This document shows, piece by piece, positions 14,346 to 21,224 of a DNA stretch of 36,041 nucleotides. The position numbers and the translations under genes were made by a program. Each line of letters opens with the position of its first letter. Within the stretch, counting starts at the first letter, position 1. Origin of the DNA: Gammaproteobacteria bacterium (GTDB taxonomy: Bacteria; Pseudomonadota; Gammaproteobacteria; UBA4575); contig WTFY01000005.1 in assembly GCA_011523795.1 (NCBI GenBank), positions 1 to 36,041 of the forward strand, given 5' to 3'. The notes beneath the pieces were generated by a model. It was not told where the DNA came from. It was given only the letters and a program-made list of their open reading frames with translations, and did not search any database.

Positions 14346-14468
14346 CTACTGTCCCGCCAGTCGGTAGATTGCCCATAGCACTAACGTAATTGTAAAGCCA
14401 GACAAGCCGATCAGAATATTGATCTTGGCGCTCAAATACTTAACCTCTTTGATTCTTAGGTCATCCAT
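14346..14468 (-). CDS. Small one-helix membrane protein (40 aa)
   Basis: A 40-residue gene below usual cut-offs. Its ATG at 14468 lies ten bases after a strong AGGAGGT-type ribosome site (CAGGAGGTTGCGCA) and overlaps the previous gene's stop by 8 bp. The product has a charged N-terminus (MDDLRIKEVKYLSAK) and one clear membrane helix (INILIGLSGFTITLVLWAIY), ending RLAGQ. The ribosome site and overlap give good support. Function is unknown; small phage membrane proteins of this type can be holins, superinfection-exclusion or anti-defence factors. Confidence 0.65.
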   Translation of the reverse strand: MDDLRIKEVKYLSAKINILIGLSGFTITLVLWAIYRLAGQ

Positions 14469-14697
14469 TGCGCAACCTCCTGACGGCAATAGCGGTAATG
14501 TAGTTACACTCCTCCTCGGTAAGGCGATGGTACGGGTCTATATGCGACATATTTGCTGCCACCGCCATGCGATAGCCTTTAGCACCGCAGTCCTGCAAGT
14601 AGCTCGCTAGCTCCTTGCTAGCAAGCTCTACCACCTCATCCACCATCGTGTCTATTAATTCAGCGATAACGCCGTTGATTTGGATGTGCGCCCTCAT
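14461..14697 (-). CDS. Small hypothetical protein
   Basis: A 78-residue, mainly helical protein (MRAHIQINGVIAELIDTMVDEVVELASKELASYL...). Its ATG overlaps the upstream stop (ATGA), and its own stop overlaps the start of the small membrane protein. There is no signal, membrane segment or recognised motif. The tight overlaps on both sides support expression as part of the leftward operon. Confidence 0.6.
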   Translation of the reverse strand: MRAHIQINGVIAELIDTMVDEVVELASKELASYLQDCGAKGYRMAVAANMSHIDPYHRLTEEECNYITAIAVRRLRNG

Positions 14698-14906
14698 TCG
14701 ATCGCTCCTCTCTCGTCGATCAGAGCATAGGCGATGTCAGCAATAGCCTCAGCATCGTCTCGATCACTACTCGCTTGATACTCGCTCAAGTCAGCGAGTA
14801 GGTCAGTGTGTGTGATAGTGTCTTGCAATGCCATTATCTCGTCTGCCAACGCCTCTGCTGCCTCGCCCTGCGCCTGACGGCGCTCATCTAAATCTCTGTA
14901 CCTCAT
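14694..14906 (-). CDS. Small acidic hypothetical protein
   Basis: A 70-residue acidic helical protein (MRYRDLDERRQAQGEAAEALADEIM...). I chose the ATG at 14906, which follows AAGGCGGGG. In-frame starts at 14954 and 15125 lie inside the preceding gene and lack ribosome sites. Abundant Ala, Asp and Glu suggest a soluble coiled-coil or DNA-mimic-like protein, but no family is recognised. Its stop overlaps the next start. Confidence 0.5.
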   Translation of the reverse strand: MRYRDLDERRQAQGEAAEALADEIMALQDTITHTDLLADLSEYQASSDRDDAEAIADIAYALIDERGAIE

Positions 14907-14937
14907 AACCCCGCCTTCAACGATCCACGTTTCATTT

Positions 14938-15195
14938 TTACTTTCCCTCGGCATCTGTAGCAGATGCCGTAGCATTTGCATATAGGCGTAGATAGCGTTC
15001 AGCGCTACGCAACGATCCAAAATATTCAACTTTTGTGGTCTGGCTATAATCTGAATATCGCTCAATGCGATATTTAGGTAGAAACGGTTTGTCATTTTCA
15101 CCGCCCGTCTGGATTGATAGCCCACTCGTCACACGTGATAACCCAACGCCGTTTCGCTCTGCTAATCGCATTAATTTGTCGTAATATTTACTCAT
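14938..15195 (-). CDS. Small hypothetical protein
   Basis: An 85-residue protein with a perfect AAGGAGGAG ribosome site, which sits in the loop of an A/T inverted repeat (15194-15218). The sequence is basic with aromatic residues (KYRIERYSDYSQTTKVEYFGSLRSAERYLRLYAN) and may form a small alpha/beta fold. No known motif is seen. It follows the 79-residue gene by 26 bp in the same leftward operon. Confidence 0.65.
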   Translation of the reverse strand: MSKYYDKLMRLAERNGVGLSRVTSGLSIQTGGENDKPFLPKYRIERYSDYSQTTKVEYFGSLRSAERYLRLYANATASATDAEGK

Positions 15196-15218
15196 TTTTT
15201 AGCTCCTCCTTAAAAAAT
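15194..15218 (-). promoter_or_regulatory. Ribosome-binding site in an A/T hairpin loop
   Basis: ATTTTTTA and TAAAAAAT (8 bp each, perfect) flank the Shine-Dalgarno sequence AGGAGGAGC of the gene starting at 15195, and the arm reaches into the ATG. Presenting the site in a loop could favour ribosome access or allow temperature- or protein-dependent control. Confidence 0.4.
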
Positions 15219-15221
15219 TAG

Positions 15222-15461
15222 TTATGGCTGCAGATCGATTGCTGTGCCCAGCGCGTCCTCAATCAGCCGTTTATCGGCTGCGACTGTGTAGTCGCTATTA
15301 AGATAACGCATTAACTCACTCCGGCAGGCATACCAACGATCCTCGTCTGTGCGCTCCGTTAGTGCTGGGTCATAAAAGTCACGTTTAGCGTTAGCCACCA
15401 CCCTTGCCTTTGCAGCCTCATAATCCTCGATCGCTACCTTAATTTTCTTAGTATTATCCAT
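15222..15461 (-). CDS. Small hypothetical protein, first gene after the 15.5-kb promoter
   Basis: A 79-residue charged helical protein (MDNTKKIKVAIEDYEAAKARVVANAKRD...) with GGAAGAGG upstream of its ATG. It is the first gene downstream of a near-consensus leftward promoter, about 40 bases from the predicted start site, so it is likely expressed strongly and early. There is no domain signature, signal or membrane segment. Early-promoter-proximal small phage genes often encode host-takeover or anti-defence factors, but that is only position-based inference. Confidence 0.6.
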   Translation of the reverse strand: MDNTKKIKVAIEDYEAAKARVVANAKRDFYDPALTERTDEDRWYACRSELMRYLNSDYTVAADKRLIEDALGTAIDLQP

Positions 15462-15481
15462 CTCTTACCTCTTCCAAGCAT

Positions 15482-15537
15482 TAGTAGCGTAATTGCTACT
15501 ATGTAACTATAATACACAACATCTATAGTTATGTCAA
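15482..15537 (-). promoter_or_regulatory. Strong leftward sigma-70-type promoter with two palindromic operators
   Basis: On the minus strand a perfect -35 TTGACA (15537-15532), a 17-bp spacer and -10 TATTAT (15514-15509) are seen. An 8-bp inverted repeat (TAACTATA/TATAGTTA, arms 15504-15511 and 15524-15531) fills the spacer edge and overlaps the -10. A second, TAGTAGC/GCTACTA (15482-15501), lies at the predicted transcription start. This looks like a regulated early promoter for the genes 15461-13637. The rest of the gap to 15654 holds no gene I can support. Confidence 0.75.
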
Positions 15538-15654
15538 TAGATATTTGCTATTATCACAAAACTAGCTTGACAGGGTAGTGATATCAGGATAGTGTGGGCA
15601 GGCTTATATTGCGGTGAGCGCAGCCCAGACACTCTTCCAAGGCTTGTCTCGTTC

Positions 15655-15825
15655 TCAAGGGTTGCGCTCTTCTTTTTTATTTGCCTGCAGCATGCGCAAC
15701 TGATCTTCTAGGTGCTCAATCTCGACGTTGAGCTGGCGTAGCGTCTTACCCTTTAGGTTTTGGCGTTTCTTCTTTAGTTCCACAATTTCGGCTTGCAGGG
15801 TGTTTATCGTCTGCACCTTATCCAT
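15655..15825 (-). CDS. Small coiled-coil protein (56 aa)
   Basis: A 56-residue gene below usual cut-offs. ATG at 15825 overlaps the end of the Sak4-like gene by 8 bp, and the frame ends with TGA at 15655. The product is almost entirely a charged heptad helix (TLQAEIVELKKKRQNLKGKT, then LRQLNVEIEHLEDQLRMLQA), predicting a coiled-coil dimer or hairpin. It ends the replication operon just before the strong leftward promoter. Coupling to the recombinase gene suggests an accessory role; the function is not recognised. Confidence 0.65.
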   Translation of the reverse strand: MDKVQTINTLQAEIVELKKKRQNLKGKTLRQLNVEIEHLEDQLRMLQANKKEERNP

Positions 15826-16483
15826 TCGCTACTTTCTGGATGACTTGAGCGATTGACACAACATCTATATCAAGAGGCTTGGATAGTCTGCCGCTCCGAT
15901 CTTTAGCGGCACAGACATCTCGACTGGTAGCAGTAGCGACTGACTGACCCTTGGTATTTTTACCTACATAGAGGATATTGCTGAATAGATGCAGCACCTC
16001 ACTCTGTAATTTCCTCCACGGCATGCGTGGCGCATGAACGGTTAGGCCATTAACGTCAAGCATATCATGCTTGGCGGTAAACACTGTGTGGCACGGCAAA
16101 GCGCGAATCTCTTTGATTAGGTCAATCATCGCATCATAAAACATTGGATAAGCGCGGCGCTGGTCTTTCTGTTCGGCACAGAACTCCTTGAGACAATAGT
16201 CCGCTAGTTCTGTTAGTGAGTCGATACATAGCGTGATTGGCGACTGATCAGCCCGCTTAATGTAATTGCGAATCTCTGGTAAGATGCTAACAAATTCTTT
16301 GTAAGAATCTACTGACACAAAATCAATATGCTTATCACTTAGCGACTGCAACCCATGCTCTAGATCAACGATTAGGGGGTCAGTTGCAGTCGCTAACCAA
16401 CGAGATTTGCCCACGTCGGCAGCACCATAAACCAACATCATGACTTTAGCTCTCTTGATGGTGCTGGTGTTCTGTATTCTCAT
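15818..16483 (-). CDS. Sak4-like RecA-fold ATPase / phage recombinase
   Basis: A 221-residue protein of the phage nucleotide-binding AAA_24 / Sak4 type, a short RecA-core ATPase that works with a single-strand-binding protein in annealing and recombination. Walker A is GAADVGKS (residues 20-27), Walker B is ITLCIDS (about 83-89), and the C-terminal 'CAAKDRSGRLSKP' matches the conserved KDR.G.L feature. The N-terminus is MRIQNTSTI. A duplicate of its first codons appears 588 bp upstream as part of a 25-bp direct repeat. The start overlaps the 182-residue gene's stop (ATGA), and the stop overlaps the coiled-coil gene. Confidence 0.85.
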   Translation of the reverse strand: MRIQNTSTIKRAKVMMLVYGAADVGKSRWLATATDPLIVDLEHGLQSLSDKHIDFVSVDSYKEFVSILPEIRNYIKRADQSPITLCIDSLTELADYCLKEFCAEQKDQRRAYPMFYDAMIDLIKEIRALPCHTVFTAKHDMLDVNGLTVHAPRMPWRKLQSEVLHLFSNILYVGKNTKGQSVATATSRDVCAAKDRSGRLSKPLDIDVVSIAQVIQKVANG

Positions 16484-17070
16484 CTGCCACCGCCACGCAA
16501 GAATTCATACGTGACAGTCTCATCATGGCGATAGCGCAGATGCCCAAACATGCCAGGAGGCATATAGCAACACAGCAAATACGCTGCCTCATAAATCAAT
16601 GAATGTAGCTCGTTGGTATTAAAGACAACATCAATAGGGTATTCTGACCTTTCTCCTGGGTTTTTATGTTTGGCATACTTACCTACAATTAACCCATCAG
16701 CAAACCCGCCTACATCGCTAAAAACACGCATACCCTCAAGAGAAGCAACCTGTGCTATGGCAGCAGGTAGGGGCTTATGCAGTGGTGCAGTTGGCAGCGA
16801 ATCAACCATCTTCCAATTAGATGGTTGAGTGTCTTGGCAGAGCCTGATGAAACGAGGAATCGACTTCTGCGCAAGCTGATGAGCGGTTTCAATAAAACAC
16901 CGTTGGTTAGCCTCAAAGTCATGATCACCATCAGCCCAGAGCATTACAGGCCGTCCCTTGCACTGAACAAAATGACGCACTGATGGGTTAATGTCTAATG
17001 GATTAGGATTACAGTTCTGATCTGGCATGAGTTCTCCTTAATCAAATGGTGCTGGTGTTCTGTATTCTCA
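16458..17070. repeat. 25-bp direct repeat flanking the 182-residue gene
   Basis: The 25 bases at 16458-16482 are repeated exactly at 17046-17070, 588 bp apart, bracketing the gene 16480-17028. The first copy is the start of the Sak4-like gene. The second lies just after the stop of the 79-residue gene and would encode the same first nine residues from a GTG before hitting TGA. The layout looks like a gene inserted between the 79-residue gene and the recombinase gene with duplication of the target. Confidence 0.75.
16480..17028 (-). CDS. Unrecognised protein in the replication operon, likely inserted
   Basis: A 182-residue soluble protein with TAAGGAG before its ATG. It has an odd start (MPDQNCNPNPLDINPSV) and a central 'GRPVMLWADGDHDFEANQRCF' segment. 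That segment slightly recalls a Toprim-type DGD loop, but the rest of that domain is not visible, so I do not assign it. Later segments include FADGLIVGKYAKHKN and a Gly/Arg end (RGGGR). The gene is flanked by an exact 25-bp direct repeat, and its leader is a mosaic of neighbouring gene ends, which suggests recent acquisition. Its stop overlaps the Sak4-like start. Confidence 0.6.
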   Translation of the reverse strand: MPDQNCNPNPLDINPSVRHFVQCKGRPVMLWADGDHDFEANQRCFIETAHQLAQKSIPRFIRLCQDTQPSNWKMVDSLPTAPLHKPLPAAIAQVASLEGMRVFSDVGGFADGLIVGKYAKHKNPGERSEYPIDVVFNTNELHSLIYEAAYLLCCYMPPGMFGHLRYRHDETVTYEFLRGGGR

Positions 17071-17307
17071 CTCGCTATTTCCGCTAAGATGATTGTTAGC
17101 CAGCTCGTGGATGAAGTCGCTGAACGAGGTAATTACTTCAGTCTTTCTAGCCTTGCTTAGAGGCAGATAGGGAATGTGATTTGAGATAAGGGCTGAGAGC
17201 GCAGTACTGACATACACGGCAGCATCACGCTCTTTCTCTGCTCTTAAGCGTTTGTCTAGTTCTTTGCACATCGCCCTGCAAACCATGTCTTCAAACTCAT
17301 TTAACAT
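17068..17307 (-). CDS. Small hypothetical protein
   Basis: A 79-residue helical protein (MLNEFEDMVCRAMCKELDKRLRAEKERDAAVYVSTALS...). Its ATG follows the SSB-like gene by 9 bp, with AAGGATACAGA as ribosome site. There is no recognised domain. Between it and the next start lies a 39-bp gap made of sequence shared with the ends of neighbouring genes. Confidence 0.6.
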   Translation of the reverse strand: MLNEFEDMVCRAMCKELDKRLRAEKERDAAVYVSTALSALISNHIPYLPLSKARKTEVITSFSDFIHELANNHLSGNSE

Positions 17308-17316
17308 TCTGTATCC

Positions 17317-17781
17317 TTAATCAAATGGTACTGGGTCAAGGTCATCTTTGTATGGCAAATACTGCGTCACTTCGGTGTATTTAGGATTGTCTTGCTGAAA
17401 CTGCACTACTAACCGCACACGGCAATTAACTAGGTGAGTGAGATCATCAATACCCTCCTTGCCACAAGCCCACGCTAGGCGTGACAGTTTCTCGATATGC
17501 ACATCCTGCCACGCCTGTGAGACGTTAGGGTCAGGTAGGACATAGAATAAATCACGGCCTTGGTCACCCATCTCAAAATCGCCCTCTAGGTCTTCTAGCG
17601 CACGGTAGATAACCCGATAGTGTGGTCGCTCTTTTTTGTCTGTGTCTTTGACAATCTGCTGCACCTGCATTGGCCAGCCTGATCCTGGTGAGATAGGGAA
17701 CTTCTTCGTTGCGCCTCGCTCTTGCGCAGCCTTATCCAGCGCTTTCTTGCTGTAGAGCTTGGTTTGTAGCTTTAGATTCAT
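17317..17781 (-). CDS. Putative SSB-like protein (DUF669-like)
   Basis: A 154-residue protein. I chose the ATG at 17781 (MNLKLQTKLYSKKAL) because AAAGGAG lies seven bases upstream; a longer in-frame start at 17820 is inside the previous gene. The C-terminal half (KLSRLAWACGKEG...LTHLVNCRVRLVVQFQQDNPKYTEVTQYLPYKDDLDPVPFD) follows the pattern of phage DUF669/SSB-like proteins: a helix, a 'GK.V...V' strand pair, K-Y-x-(E)V and an acidic, Phe-containing end like SSB tails. It is next to the helicase-type ATPase and near Sak4, as such proteins usually are. The assignment is moderate. Confidence 0.55.
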   Translation of the reverse strand: MNLKLQTKLYSKKALDKAAQERGATKKFPISPGSGWPMQVQQIVKDTDKKERPHYRVIYRALEDLEGDFEMGDQGRDLFYVLPDPNVSQAWQDVHIEKLSRLAWACGKEGIDDLTHLVNCRVRLVVQFQQDNPKYTEVTQYLPYKDDLDPVPFD

Positions 17782-18160
17782 CCTCATTCTCCTTTGTAAT
17801 TGCTTGCGCCATTTTGCCAATAAACGCTGTAGATATGCGCATTAAGAACATACCCACATGGCGTTCGAGTGATGCTACATAGCTTAATTTGCTGGTCTGT
17901 GAGTAGAGTCTCGCAAACTCTACAATCGTCTCATAGATTTTGCGCTCAACCGCATCCTTGGCGACTGGTATGACTCTTGTCTTGCTACCGAGAGAGAGCG
18001 CATGTTGCTGCGCAATGTGCGTGCTAATCGCTCCTAGCCATGCCAAGAATAGCGCTGTGCCGTCGGTGGCATCGTCGCTATCTTTAAAAAAGAGTGGCAC
18101 AGAATCTTTGTAAGCTTGAATGATAAAACGATCAAATGCAAGGTCATGGTCGGTTGGCAT
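17732..18160 (-). CDS. Unrecognised protein in the replication operon
   Basis: A 142-residue mostly helical protein with GAGGGG before its ATG. It follows the ATPase gene by 56 bp and overlaps the SSB-like gene by 50 bp. Composition is mixed, with a Glu/Lys/Gln-rich end (KENEDESKATNQALQQESAG). No catalytic motif, signal or membrane segment is visible. Position between a helicase-type ATPase and an SSB-like protein suggests a replication accessory, perhaps a loader, but this is position-based. Confidence 0.6.
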   Translation of the reverse strand: MPTDHDLAFDRFIIQAYKDSVPLFFKDSDDATDGTALFLAWLGAISTHIAQQHALSLGSKTRVIPVAKDAVERKIYETIVEFARLYSQTSKLSYVASLERHVGMFLMRISTAFIGKMAQAITKENEDESKATNQALQQESAG

Positions 18161-18216
18161 TGCTACCCCTCAAAATCTAGTGATGTTTTATGAAGATTAC
18201 CAAAGCAATGCAAGAT

Positions 18217-19644
18217 TTATTTGTACTTTACCGTCAGTTTCTGCGCTTGTTCATCCCAATGATAAGCAGCTGGTGGCAAGCGAAACAGCTCTTCTCGCAC
18301 ATAGTTAATCCGTTCAGCAGTAGTGTCGCCATGGACAGCGACATCATCGTGTATCCTGTGTTCGGCATAGCCAGCACGTGGCATTAGAATTCTATCGTTG
18401 ACTAACGCCTCTTCTAGTTTCTTGGCCTTTGAATGCCCGCAGCTAATTGCATTTGCTAATCCACCCAGTGATGATCTACCTGGAATCTCATCAGCATTGA
18501 TCATAATAAAATATGCTGCTGCTTGAGCTTGTCTTTCAAGCTCGTTGCGTGTTTGTTTGCGTTCTAGCATATTATCGTCAGCATCAACGATCGCATAGTC
18601 AGTAAAGATTTTGCGATCACCAACCGTCACTGATTCGGTAAACTTGAACGCCATTGCGCCAATATCAATAACCTGTGATGTCCAAGCAACGGATGTCATC
18701 TGCGCAACGGGGTCAGACACTAGCTCTACTCGTGTGTTGATCTGTGATCTAATTGACTGTGCACCCATCATCTCTGGTTTCACTCCATCTCTGATTTTAT
18801 TCTCATGATGGAGAAACAGCGCCGCAATCGACTGATGATTCTCCTGCCACAGCTGTATCCATTCTTTAAAAAACGCCAGCATTCTCGTGGTGTCGGTGTT
18901 AGATGCTACGTCAATGCCCCATGCCCCAAGCATCGGCATGAGAGTATCAACGACAATAAGAAATTTGTGTTGATTTACTGTTCTTTTGAATTGTTCAAGG
19001 AAGTGAGTCAGCTGTTCGGTCATCCATTCCTCGTCTGCCATCGTTACTGACTGCAATAAGAAACGACGGTGACAGTCTGATTTGAATGTCTCCAGTACGT
19101 GCCCGCCCATCGCATTAAAGGCCTCAGAGAGATAACCAACGTAGTGGTATTCACTCGCCTCCAGAAATTTCTTAACGATAGGAATCAATAACGTCGTCTT
19201 CCCAGAGTTAGGTTGACCATAGAGCACTGTGGTGGTGTTGTTTATGATGAACGGAATCTCATCCAGAAAACGGTTTTCTGTTGAGTGATGAATCTTAATC
19301 TCATCCACAGGCTTCCAGCCATCATTTTGTTTAATTGCATCTAGATTAACACAACTTTCAACCATCGCTTTGATGACTCTTTTCTCTTTCTCTCTCTCAG
19401 AAGAGGCATGTGGGGAGAGATGAGAGAGATGAGAGAGATTGTCAATCTCTCTCGTTTTCTCTCGCTCTGTAAGCGTTGGTATCAGCGAATCTCGCTCATC
19501 ATTATCATTATATACTCTCTTAGGATTCTTGTGTATAGACTCTTCTGATTTTAGCTCATCTCTCTCATCTCTCTTGCTTAAAATATCACCAAGTGGTGGA
19601 TTGCCGTCTTTAGGAATGGGAAGTTCAGAGTCGTGGTCAGACAT
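18217..19644 (-). CDS. RepA/DnaB-like AAA ATPase (replication helicase candidate)
   Basis: A 475-residue protein with AAGGGG before its ATG. Residues 1-115 are low-complexity and charged. Residues about 125-370 form a RecA-fold ATPase of the AAA_25/RepA type: Walker A GQPNSGKT (143-150), Walker B FLIVVD (228-233), a 'ALFLHHENK' strand-3 sensor region and 'MMGAQSIRSQINTRVEL' as in hexameric helicases. The C-terminal 100 residues resemble a winged-helix-like tail (GLANAISCGHSKAKKLEEALVNDRIL). It is the first gene of the leftward replication operon. Its N-terminal coding DNA holds repeats that may be the replication origin (19415-19573). Confidence 0.8.
   Translation of the reverse strand: MSDHDSELPIPKDGNPPLGDILSKRDERDELKSEESIHKNPKRVYNDNDERDSLIPTLTEREKTREIDNLSHLSHLSPHASSEREKEKRVIKAMVESCVNLDAIKQNDGWKPVDEIKIHHSTENRFLDEIPFIINNTTTVLYGQPNSGKTTLLIPIVKKFLEASEYHYVGYLSEAFNAMGGHVLETFKSDCHRRFLLQSVTMADEEWMTEQLTHFLEQFKRTVNQHKFLIVVDTLMPMLGAWGIDVASNTDTTRMLAFFKEWIQLWQENHQSIAALFLHHENKIRDGVKPEMMGAQSIRSQINTRVELVSDPVAQMTSVAWTSQVIDIGAMAFKFTESVTVGDRKIFTDYAIVDADDNMLERKQTRNELERQAQAAAYFIMINADEIPGRSSLGGLANAISCGHSKAKKLEEALVNDRILMPRAGYAEHRIHDDVAVHGDTTAERINYVREELFRLPPAAYHWDEQAQKLTVKYK
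19415..19573. repeat. Repeat cluster inside the ATPase gene, origin candidate
   Basis: A 19-bp sequence at 19415-19433 (GAGAGATGAGAGAGATGAG) recurs as its exact reverse complement at 19555-19573, and a 23-bp perfect odd palindrome lies at 19431-19453. An AT-rich stretch (about 19497-19515, ATTATCATTATATA) sits between. The two copies encode different peptides (SHLSHLS and RDERDE) because they are inverted, which suggests selection on DNA rather than protein. Lambda-type origins also lie in the replication gene. Confidence 0.5.
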
Positions 19645-19820
19645 TCGTGCCCCTTAATTTTGTGTTGCTTGAAAATCTAGGGGCATATTATATGTTCAAG
19701 TCTTATTGGTAAATTGCTAATATGAGCACACGCGCCTTTATGGTTGTTGCGTTCAAAATCTGTAGCAAACCCTGCGACCCGTCGTGGGGTTTGTTGCGTT
19801 AATGGAGTTAGGCAAGACTA
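19645..19820. promoter_or_regulatory. Divergent control region: leftward -10, hairpin and short leader ORFs
   Basis: A consensus -10 TATAAT for leftward transcription lies at 19692-19687 (minus strand), about 43 bases before the ATPase ATG; its -35 is weak. A long hairpin (core arms AAACCCTGCGA and TCGTGGGGTTT, 19767-19792, with extra outer pairs to 19763-19796) lies between the operons. It could end leftward transcription from the packaging genes or act in the leader of the rightward gene. A 26-residue ORF (19722-19802) and an 8-residue one (19802-19828), joined by TAATG, lead into the gene at 19821. Confidence 0.45.
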
Positions 19821-20048
19821 ATGGATGAAAATTATCAAAAGATGATGGTCGTTGAGATCGATCGGTTAGATCGGGTAATTCGCAAACTATCTAAATGGCA
19901 ATCTCGGATAGCCATGGCTGCTGTGGGGGTTTACATAGACCCACGGATGCGCAAGACACAAGAAAAGATCGGCGCAGGCATTCGAGAATTAATAGATTAT
20001 CGTGAAGAGATATTCAAAGACCTGCATGAGCTTGATGATGATGAGTAG
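19821..20048 (+). CDS. Small coiled-coil-like protein on the opposite strand
   Basis: A 75-residue charged protein (MDENYQKMMVVEIDRLDRVIRKLSKWQSRIAMAAVGVYID...), mostly helical, with an acidic end (ELDDDE). It lies alone on the plus strand between two leftward operons, its stop touching the end of the MuF-like gene. A GGAG lies 13 bases upstream, further than usual, and the start overlaps the end of an 8-residue leader ORF. No domain is recognised; regulation or antisense overlap with packaging transcripts is possible. Confidence 0.5.
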   Translation: MDENYQKMMVVEIDRLDRVIRKLSKWQSRIAMAAVGVYIDPRMRKTQEKIGAGIRELIDYREEIFKDLHELDDDE

Positions 20049-21224
20049 TTAACTTTCTTCTTTGTAAACCGTCTCTGACGCTGCCCTGCTCAAGGGCTTG
20101 CTCGGCGGGGTCTTCCTGCGAATGCGAGGTATCTTGATCTTCTCACCTGTCAGCAACATGCTGCGTTGTTCAAGCGTGCGTCTTGCCTGCTTGTCGTTAA
20201 GGATGCCTTTAGTATTAATGAAACTTTTATTTGATGCCCACCGCCCACGGTCTTTCACTGCTCGCAGCAGTCCTTCCGTGCGAGCTTTATTGTTCTTAAA
20301 TACTCTCGCACCGCGCTTGAGGCTTGCCTTACTTAACTTACGGCCGGGCTTAAGATGCTTAAAAGGGTTAGAGCCTATCGCTTCTTTAGCGATCTTCTCT
20401 CTATTTTGCGCAAACCACTTATCAAACTCATTGCCTTTCTTGATTTCATCCAACACAGGTTTAGTGTCTTTATTTGCAGGCTCTATCCAACATCGACAAT
20501 TGTAGTGTAACGGTGGCACGGGGCCACGAGAGTTGTAGTCATAGATTTTGCCATGATGTGGTCTACAGATATCATCTACTCGATCGTCGCCTTCAGTTAG
20601 GTACATATACTGGTCAGCAATCTCCTGCCCTGCCTCCTGTTGAGCTTGCTGCACCACATGCACCGCTTGCGTGTTATGCACCGTCGTCTGCCTTGCTTGA
20701 TACAGCCGTAACGCTGACTCTAACTGATGCCGAGCTAGGCCATCATCGCTCTGCCGATACATGTTCTCAACGCCTACCCGCAAACTACGCTTAAGCTGTG
20801 CATTTACTTGTGTCGGTGTTCGTGCTGAAACAGCCTCCAGCATTGGTGTCTGGCGTGCACGCCTTACCTGTTCTGTCGCACGCTCACGTCTCCTACCCCT
20901 GTCTTTGATTATCTCTTTCTGCTCATCGCTCAAATTCAGTTTCAACCTTGAGCGATTAGCAAACAAGGATAAGTCCGACAAGCCTCGCAGCGTGTTAGCA
21001 CTGAACCTACCGTTAGCACTCTGCACTATACCCATGATCTTATTGATAGCCCTCGATGCCATCGCTACATCGCCTGTCTGCCGAGCACGATAGACGGCCT
21101 CTAGGTGTGGACGGATACGCTTCACAATTGAACTTGAGGTCTCATAAGACACCTTCGCTGCAATCTCATTGAACGTCAGCTCATAGGTGTAATACAGCCC
21201 CTTAGCTTTGGTCTTGCTGATCAT
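20049..21224 (-). CDS. MuF-like minor head protein
   Basis: A 391-residue protein with the Phage Mu F-like (head morphogenesis) signature at residues about 185-248: a helix with 'VHVVQQAQQEAG', then YLTEGDDRVDDICRPHHGK and PVPPLHYNCRCWIEP (D.R...C, P..H.NCRC). These proteins join the portal region and may be ejected with DNA. The flanking regions are helical and basic, and the C-terminus is very basic (IPRIRRKTPPSKPLS). The start overlaps the portal stop by 23 bp. It is the last gene of the leftward packaging operon. Confidence 0.85.
   Translation of the reverse strand: MISKTKAKGLYYTYELTFNEIAAKVSYETSSSIVKRIRPHLEAVYRARQTGDVAMASRAINKIMGIVQSANGRFSANTLRGLSDLSLFANRSRLKLNLSDEQKEIIKDRGRRRERATEQVRRARQTPMLEAVSARTPTQVNAQLKRSLRVGVENMYRQSDDGLARHQLESALRLYQARQTTVHNTQAVHVVQQAQQEAGQEIADQYMYLTEGDDRVDDICRPHHGKIYDYNSRGPVPPLHYNCRCWIEPANKDTKPVLDEIKKGNEFDKWFAQNREKIAKEAIGSNPFKHLKPGRKLSKASLKRGARVFKNNKARTEGLLRAVKDRGRWASNKSFINTKGILNDKQARRTLEQRSMLLTGEKIKIPRIRRKTPPSKPLSRAASETVYKEES

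Noticed and set aside
15567-15595. Rightward promoter from the TTGACA at 15567
   Set aside because: The -10 at 17-bp spacing (TAGTGT) is poor and no plus-strand gene follows; only antisense to the replication operon would be made.
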